Assembly (NCBI RefSeq): GCF_029868855.1
Contig: NZ_JARWOV010000031.1
Location: 1-46,978 of the forward strand
DNA: 46,978 nucleotides
Origin: Nocardia carnea
Lineage (GTDB): Bacteria > Actinomycetota > Actinomycetes > Mycobacteriales > Mycobacteriaceae
Direction: 5' to 3'
Shown: positions 42,962-46,978 of the stretch, piece after piece
Position numbering within the stretch: position 1 is the stretch's first letter
Layout: each line of letters opens with the position of its first letter
The notes under the pieces: model-generated
Seen by the model: the letters and a program-made list of their open reading frames with translations, nothing else
The model's database searches: none
What the model was told of the DNA's origin: nothing
Program-made: the position numbers and the translations under genes

Positions 42962-42975
42962 GCTGTGGCCTATAG
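42957..42975. promoter_or_regulatory. LysR operator CTATAG-N7-CTATAG
   Basis: Two self-complementary CTATAG hexamers are separated by 7 bp, giving the T-N11-A geometry expected of LysR-type binding sites, in the divergent interval. Confidence 0.75.
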
Positions 42976-43053
42976 GAACGATGGAAAACAACTCTTGGAA
43001 ACTATCGCGCCTGTTGGGCACGGTGGACTAGATCGTCCGACCAGGAGGAAACC

Positions 43054-43851
43054 ATGAGGCCCACCGCGCGCCCCGGCGCGGCACTCGTCGCCGCGCTCGC
43101 CGCGCTGTCCGTCGGGGTGGCAGCGTGCACGACGGAGCCGACGGGCCCGCCGCCTGCCCCACTCGCCGGTACCGCATCATCCGCCGAGCGCACGACCACG
43201 CCGCCGGCGCCGCGGCCCGCAATCGCCGATCCCGCGCTCGACGCACAGCTCTGGCAGGCGGCAGCGACCGATAACGCGATACAGGTGCGGGACCTGATCG
43301 CGCGGGGCGCCGACCTGGAGACCCGGGGCGAGCACGGCCGCACGCCGCTGGTCGCCGCCGCCAAGAACCGCGCCACCACGGCCGCCCGGGCGCTCATCGA
43401 CGCGGGCGCCGACGTGAACGCCACGGACGATCTCGCGGATTCGGCCTATCTGTACGCCGGCGCGGAGGGTCTGGACGAGATCCTGGAGATGACGCTCACC
43501 CATGGGGCCGATCTACGCAGCCTCAACCGCTATGGCGGTACCGCACTGATCCCGGCCGCCGAGCACGGCCATGTCGAGACGGTGCGGCGACTGATCGAGG
43601 CGGGTGTGGAGGTGAACCACATCAACGACTCGGGCTGGACCGCCATGCACGAAGCAATCGTCTACGGAGACGGGTCGTCACGGTATCAGGAGGTGGTCGC
43701 CGCGTTGCTCTCGGCAGGTGCCGACCCGTCGATCCACGACGGAGCCGGGCGTACGGCACCGGAAAATGCCCGGCGGCCCGGGCAGGCCGCGATCGTCGCG
43801 ATGCTCGATGCTCACCGGGCGAGCGGCACGGCCGACGGGCCGCGACGCTGA
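43054..43851 (+). CDS. Ankyrin-repeat lipoprotein
   Basis: This 265-aa protein has a lipoprotein signal (RPTARPGAALVAALAALSVGVAAC, lipobox VAAC, lipid Cys at residue 25) and then a proline-rich spacer (TTPPAPRP). About five ankyrin repeats follow (ALDAQLWQAAATDNAIQVRDLIARGADLETRGEHG, TPLVAAAKNRATTAARALIDAGADVNATDD, LADSAYLYAGAEGLDEILEMTLTHGADL, TALIPAAEHGHVETVRRLIEAGVEVNHIND, TAMHEAIVYGDGSSRYQEVVAALLSAGADPSIHDG). Extracellular ankyrin proteins are rare and may mediate binding or shield the surface. AGGAGG precedes the ATG. The divergent LysR gene probably controls it. Confidence 0.92.
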   Translation: MRPTARPGAALVAALAALSVGVAACTTEPTGPPPAPLAGTASSAERTTTPPAPRPAIADPALDAQLWQAAATDNAIQVRDLIARGADLETRGEHGRTPLVAAAKNRATTAARALIDAGADVNATDDLADSAYLYAGAEGLDEILEMTLTHGADLRSLNRYGGTALIPAAEHGHVETVRRLIEAGVEVNHINDSGWTAMHEAIVYGDGSSRYQEVVAALLSAGADPSIHDGAGRTAPENARRPGQAAIVAMLDAHRASGTADGPRR

Positions 43852-43946
43852 ATACCGGGGAGCATGCCTCACCGGTAGCTGTTCGCCCATTGCGACCACC
43901 GGATCTTCCGAACCGACCCGCACACTTCCGAGTAAGGACCGAAACT

Positions 43947-44381
43947 ATGAGCACATTCCGTAATCTGCTGATCCTGGTGGCCCGCGTCGGCCTCGGCGTC
44001 GTCTTCGTCGCACACGGTTGGCAGAAATTCTTCACCAACGGTATTGCCGCAACCCAGCAAGGGTTCGAGTCGATGGGCGCCCCGCTACCGGATCTCTCCG
44101 CGATCATCGCGGCCACGATCGAACTCGTCGGCGGTGCCGGCCTGATTCTCGGCGCTGCCACTCCTGTCTGGGCGGTGCTCTTGTTCGCGAATATGGTCGG
44201 CGCCTACCTGATCGCACACTCGGGTAAGGGACTGTTCGTCAGTGAGGGCGGCGGTGAACTGGTGGTGGTACTCGGCGCCGGTGCGCTGCTGTTACTCGGC
44301 GTCGGCGCGGGGCGGTTCAGTGCCGACGGGATGCTGGGCGGGCGAGCCCTGTGGCGCCGGACGACGACAGAGCCTGCCTGA
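43947..44381 (+). CDS. DoxX-family membrane protein
   Basis: This 144-aa protein has four membrane segments and the DoxX pattern LLILVARVGLGVVFVAHGWQKFFTNG, then AAT-IELVGGAGLILGAATPVWAVLLFANMVGAYLIAHSGKG and GGGELVVVLGAGALLLLGVGAGRFSADG. DoxX proteins occur with superoxide and thiol stress factors in mycobacteria and can interact with terminal oxidases. AAGGA precedes the ATG at 43947. Confidence 0.9.
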   Translation: MSTFRNLLILVARVGLGVVFVAHGWQKFFTNGIAATQQGFESMGAPLPDLSAIIAATIELVGGAGLILGAATPVWAVLLFANMVGAYLIAHSGKGLFVSEGGGELVVVLGAGALLLLGVGAGRFSADGMLGGRALWRRTTTEPA

Positions 44382-44446
44382 CACAGAAACAGGGGCCGGA
44401 CCACGAGACCCCGGGGTGACGGAAGCAGAGTGCATATGTTCCTGCG

Positions 44447-44626
44447 CTATTCGACGGTCGGACGGGTTTCGGGATACCAGAGGAACTGGATCCGTTCCAT
44501 GACCTTCCCGCGTTCGGTGTTGTGGAAGGCGGCGACTCGCCAGGCATCGTCCTGCCGCACCAGCGTGTAGGACTGGATCTTCGCGAGCGAATCCGGCACG
44601 CCGCCCTCGTAGGTGTCGCCGCGGGC
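44447..44626 (-). pseudogene. 3' fragment of a SgcJ/EcaC-family NTF2-like gene
   Basis: About 60 residues of the C-terminal part of a SgcJ/EcaC-type NTF2-like protein are encoded (GGVPDSLAKIQSYTLVRQDDAWRVAAFHNTERG, ending in YPETRPTVE with a stop at 44447). Family members are about 130-150 aa. The homologous reading frame upstream is lost near 44626, where it meets the sequence of the opposing MarR gene, and no start codon fits. It is a broken gene left by a deletion. Confidence 0.7.
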
Positions 44627-45034
44627 CGCTACCTCGCCTCGGTCGTCCGATTCCACTTGGCCGCCGCCGAGGCATGCGGCCTCGGTGCCACGGATTACCA
44701 GGCCCTGAGCCTGCTGGATGTGGACGGGCCGATGACCACCGGACAACTGGCCGAACGACTGGGCCTGTCCCCGAGTGCCACCACCCGCGCGGTCGACCGC
44801 CTGGCAAACGCCGGCCTCGCCGAGCGCGTACCCGACGACGCCGACCGCCGCCGGGTACTCGTACGCGCCACCGGCCGGCAACCCGAGCAACTGGGCGAAA
44901 TCCTGGCCCGCGTGCAGGCACCGATCGCCGCCGCGATCACCGATCTCACTCCCGCACAGCGCGAGGGACTGACCGCCTACTTCACCGCCGCCACTCAGGC
45001 ATACCGCGAAGTGACGACGAATCTGAACGCCTGA
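44522..45034 (+). CDS. MarR-family regulator with replaced 5' end
   Basis: Homology to MarR proteins starts at AAGRYLASVVRFHLAAAEACGLGATDYQALSLLDVDGPMTTGQLAERLGLSPSATTRAVDRLANAGLAERVPDDADRRRVLVRATGR (about residue 34) and runs to the end. The usual first helix is lost; the preceding 33 residues are the antisense of the SgcJ-like fragment, not homologous sequence. The only frame-consistent start found is GTG 44522. It may be translated but with an altered N-terminus; it could equally be a pseudogene. Confidence 0.65.
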   Translation: MEGGDSPGIVLPHQRVGLDLRERIRHAALVGVAAGRYLASVVRFHLAAAEACGLGATDYQALSLLDVDGPMTTGQLAERLGLSPSATTRAVDRLANAGLAERVPDDADRRRVLVRATGRQPEQLGEILARVQAPIAAAITDLTPAQREGLTAYFTAATQAYREVTTNLNA

Positions 45035-45071
45035 GATATGCAGTCGGATCGGGACGGCCGAGGGGAGGTCG

Positions 45072-45491
45072 TCAAGGGAGGCAGGCCTGGGCGATGGAGA
45101 CGCTGTTCTCGTAGAGGTGGTGCCGGGTGATCCGGTCGTTCTCGACGGTCAGCCGGAGGGCGAAAGGGCCTTCGAAGGTTTTCCCGGTCGCGCGTACTCG
45201 ACCGGCGACGTGACCGAACAGGACGGCGTCCGCTCCGTCGACCAGGAAGGTGTCGATCTCGGCGCGGGCGTCCTCGGCGACGACATGTGCCATCAGGTCG
45301 TCGAACTGGGCAGCGCATTCGGCGGCGGTGCGGCGCGGCTTGATCCAGGGCACCGCGGGGTTTTCCGCCAGCTGCCAATCGACCTCGTCGGCGAACAACG
45401 CGGTGAGAGCCGCGGTATCGCCGGTGGAGCGGGCCGCGAGAAACCTCTCGACGGTGGCGCGGGTGGTGTCGGTAACGGCGGTTTCGGTCAT
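45072..45491 (-). CDS. NTF2-like (SnoaL) protein
   Basis: This 139-aa NTF2-like protein shows RATVERFLAARSTGDTAALTALFADEVDWQLAENPAVPWIKPRRTAAECAAQFDDLMAHV, then an alternating sheet with IDTFLVDGADAVLFGHVAGRVRATGKTFEGPFALRLTVENDRITRHHLYENS. The Asp-His-Tyr pocket residues resemble SnoaL-like enzymes involved in polyketide or ester chemistry. AGGAG precedes the ATG at 45491. A TTACCT-N3-AGGTAA palindrome lies 62 bp upstream. Confidence 0.85.
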   Translation of the reverse strand: MTETAVTDTTRATVERFLAARSTGDTAALTALFADEVDWQLAENPAVPWIKPRRTAAECAAQFDDLMAHVVAEDARAEIDTFLVDGADAVLFGHVAGRVRATGKTFEGPFALRLTVENDRITRHHLYENSVSIAQACLP

Positions 45492-45552
45492 CGGGCACTC
45501 CTGGCTTCGTCTGTGTCACCCGATGTTCGCAGTGCGTGGTAGGTCATGGCGA

Positions 45553-45567
45553 TTACCTGAGAGGTAA
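45553..45567. promoter_or_regulatory. Perfect palindrome TTACCT-GAG-AGGTAA
   Basis: A 15-bp inverted repeat upstream of the NTF2-like gene and beyond the end of the TetR gene. Its size suits a MarR- or TetR-type operator; the neighbouring damaged MarR gene is a possible owner. Confidence 0.55.
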
Positions 45568-45636
45568 AGGATTCCATGCAGGGGTGGTAACCGGTCGCCT
45601 GGATGCGATGCATGTGCCCGGGGACACCCGACCCGA

Positions 45637-46239
45637 TTACCGCCGGGCTTCGAGGGCTTCGTGCAGGGTGGCCGCCCACTGGTGGACGATCTGTTTACGG
45701 CGGGCGGAATCATCGGTGAGGACATCGGCCAGGCCGAGACCGCGGGCGAGGTCGAGGGTGGCCTGGACCAGGTGGTGGGTTACCGGGTCGGAATCGTCGA
45801 CCCCGAGGGCTCGGACGGCGCGGCGGTGGGCACCGCGACCGAAACGGGCCTCCAGCGGAACTATTCGTTCGCGCAGGGCCGGGTCGGCGGCGGCGTGGGT
45901 CCACACCTGGAGGGCCGCTTTGAACAGGGGACTCGTGTAGGACTCGACCAGACCCGCGACGACAGCTTCGGTGCGGGCCAGGCCGGATTCGGTGACCGCC
46001 GCCGTCATCGCCTGGTCCGTGCGGGTGTCGAACATATAGGTGAGGGCGGCGGTGATCAGGTCTTCCCTGGTGGGGAAATGGTGTTGGGCGGCACCGCGGG
46101 AAACTCCGGCCCGCTCGGCGACCACGGAAACCGTCGCGGCGGCCCAGCCTTTTTCGGCCAGGCAGTCGATGGTCGCCTCGAGGAGCCGCTGCCGGGTGGC
46201 CCGGCTGCGGTCCTGTTTGGGTTCATGCGGTGTCGCCAT
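45637..46239 (-). CDS. TetR/AcrR-family regulator
   Basis: This 200-aa protein has a standard TetR helix-turn-helix: SRATRQRLLEATIDCLAEKGWAAATVSVVAERAGVSRGAAQHHFPTREDLITAALTYMF (residues 12-70). The C-terminal part is an all-helical ligand domain (ALQVWTHAAADPALRERIVPLEARFGRGAHRRAVRALG) similar to TetR_C regulators of fatty-acid genes. It follows the enoyl-CoA hydratase gene by 6 bp on the same strand, so the two form an operon. Confidence 0.92.
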   Translation of the reverse strand: MATPHEPKQDRSRATRQRLLEATIDCLAEKGWAAATVSVVAERAGVSRGAAQHHFPTREDLITAALTYMFDTRTDQAMTAAVTESGLARTEAVVAGLVESYTSPLFKAALQVWTHAAADPALRERIVPLEARFGRGAHRRAVRALGVDDSDPVTHHLVQATLDLARGLGLADVLTDDSARRKQIVHQWAATLHEALEARR

Positions 46240-46245
46240 AACTGC

Positions 46246-46803
46246 CTATTCTGCCGAGCGCGTTTCCGCTGCCCACCGGGGAGGACGGCGCTGCAGGAAT
46301 GCCTTCATCCCTTCGATCACCTCGGGCGTACCGAAGAAACGACCCGAGCGTTGCGCCAATTCGTCCGCGCTCCGGTCGAATTCGGCGAGCACCGGCGCGG
46401 TGGTGAGCCGTTTGCTCTCGGCGAGGCCCTGGGGAGACCCCTGCCGGAGTTCGGCCAGCAGACCGGTTGTCGTCGCCCGTGGATCGTCGGCGGCGAGGGT
46501 GATGAGGCCGATACGTTCGGCGGTATCGGCATCGAATTTCGCACCGGTCAGGAAGTAGCGGTCGGCGGCGCGGGCCGTCAGCTTGGGCAACAGGGTCAGC
46601 GAGATGACGAAGGGCGCCAAACCGAGCCGGGCTTCGGTGAGCGCGAAACTGCTACCGCGGCCCGCGACGGCGATATCGCAGGCCGCGAGCAGGCCCATCC
46701 CACCGGCCCGGACATTGCCGTCCACCCGGGCGACCACCGGTTTCGGCAGTTCCAGAACGGCGCGCAGTAACCGGACCATCCACTGGGTGCGGATATCCGC
46801 GGC
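46246..46803 (-). CDS. Enoyl-CoA hydratase/isomerase, 5' end lost at contig end
   Basis: About 186 residues of a crotonase-fold protein remain, from ADIRTQWMVRLLRAVLELPKPVVARVDGNVRAGGMGLLAACDIAVAGRGSSFALTEARLGLAPFVI to PRWAAETRSAE. The oxyanion-hole segment is GNVRAGGMGL and the acyl-CoA pocket follows. About 75 N-terminal residues, including the NALS segment, should precede but the sequence breaks into a 19-base G tract at 46804-46822. It would act in beta-oxidation. The TetR gene follows in the same operon. Confidence 0.85.
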   Translation of the reverse strand, partial: AADIRTQWMVRLLRAVLELPKPVVARVDGNVRAGGMGLLAACDIAVAGRGSSFALTEARLGLAPFVISLTLLPKLTARAADRYFLTGAKFDADTAERIGLITLAADDPRATTTGLLAELRQGSPQGLAESKRLTTAPVLAEFDRSADELAQRSGRFFGTPEVIEGMKAFLQRRPPRWAAETRSAE

Positions 46804-46978
46804 GGGGGGGGGGGGGGGGGGGCGCGCGGGGGGCAAGATGGGCGCGCCCGGGACTCCCGGGTGCCGGCCGAAGACCCGGCGGGACCGCGCAGGCGGCGAC
46901 CAGGCCGAACATGCAGGCGGTGAGCAATGCGGAAACCGTGTGAATCTTCCCCCATGTCGTCACGGTCACCGGTATACC
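46804..46978. other. G tract and unrelated contig end
   Basis: After the G tract the sequence is GC-rich filler and then a fragment that on the minus strand reads MTVTTWGKIHTVSALLTACMFGLVAAC, which could be the start of a lipoprotein signal. It is not the missing hydratase N-terminus. This is probably a chimeric or misassembled contig end and no gene is annotated here. Confidence 0.65.

Overview
The window looks like one contig from a high-GC mycolic-acid actinomycete, most likely Nocardia or a close relative. No taxonomic search was possible. The gene content supports this: a VirR-like LytR_C protein, a DUF3263 protein, a KasA/KasB-type ketosynthase, an ECF42/DGPF pair and many GC-rich regulators. 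The left arm keeps the gene order of the Mycobacterium tuberculosis Rv0431-Rv0422c region: virR, DUF3263, def, GNAT, xthA, thiC, then thiD further on. Both ends run into long G tracts joined to sequence that does not continue the gene, so roughly the outer 80 bases on the left and 175 on the right should be treated as unreliable.

Layout. 0-6.4 kb is the conserved core: virR (broken at the contig end), DUF3263, def-GNAT-xthA, an Uma2 gene, and thiC under a TPP riboswitch. 6.4-16.1 kb is an accessory block between thiC and thiD. It holds a membrane protein, a Zur-box-controlled COG0523 GTPase, an oxidoreductase with an XRE regulator, an NTF2-like protein, an ECF42 sigma factor with its DGPF partner, an epoxide hydrolase divergent from a TetR gene with two operators, and a KasB-like ketosynthase divergent from another TetR gene. 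16.1-21 kb has thiD, then a two-gene glycosylation unit (GT2-GtrA fusion plus a GT39 membrane glycosyltransferase). 21-29 kb is a phosphorus-scavenging region: a 5'-nucleotidase-type lipoprotein convergent with a five-gene phosphonate operon (phosphonatase-like hydrolase, PhnD, PhnC, fused PhnE-PhnE, zinc alcohol dehydrogenase), with a divergent GntR/HutC regulator and two identical palindromic operators.

29-47 kb is a patchwork of small stress and detoxification units: an MFS exporter, an unusual secreted Asp/Gly/His-rich protein with a Pro-Leu tail, a short DUF2332 protein, a cupin, a methyltransferase with a second Zur-like box, an imine-reductase-like enzyme, an FMN reductase and EamA transporter under a MarR operator array, an arylamine N-acetyltransferase, a PPOX protein, an SMP-30-like protein, an OhrR/Ohr pair with tandem operators, an SDR, a CynR-like LysR gene divergent from an ankyrin-repeat lipoprotein, DoxX, a pair of divergent genes that have both lost their 5' ends, an NTF2-like gene, and a TetR-enoyl-CoA hydratase pair.

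Two themes recur. First, at least thirteen genes have a TANNNT hexamer exactly 6 or 7 nt before the start codon, the architecture of leaderless mRNAs, and several of these hexamers lie inside a regulator palindrome. Second, most enzymes sit next to their own regulator and a visible operator. The best candidate for an undercharacterised system is the phosphonate operon: it has a transporter, a PhnX-like hydrolase that keeps the Schiff-base lysine, and a dehydrogenase, but no PhnW transaminase or C-P lyase. That suggests a route through an alcohol phosphonate such as 2-hydroxyethylphosphonate.
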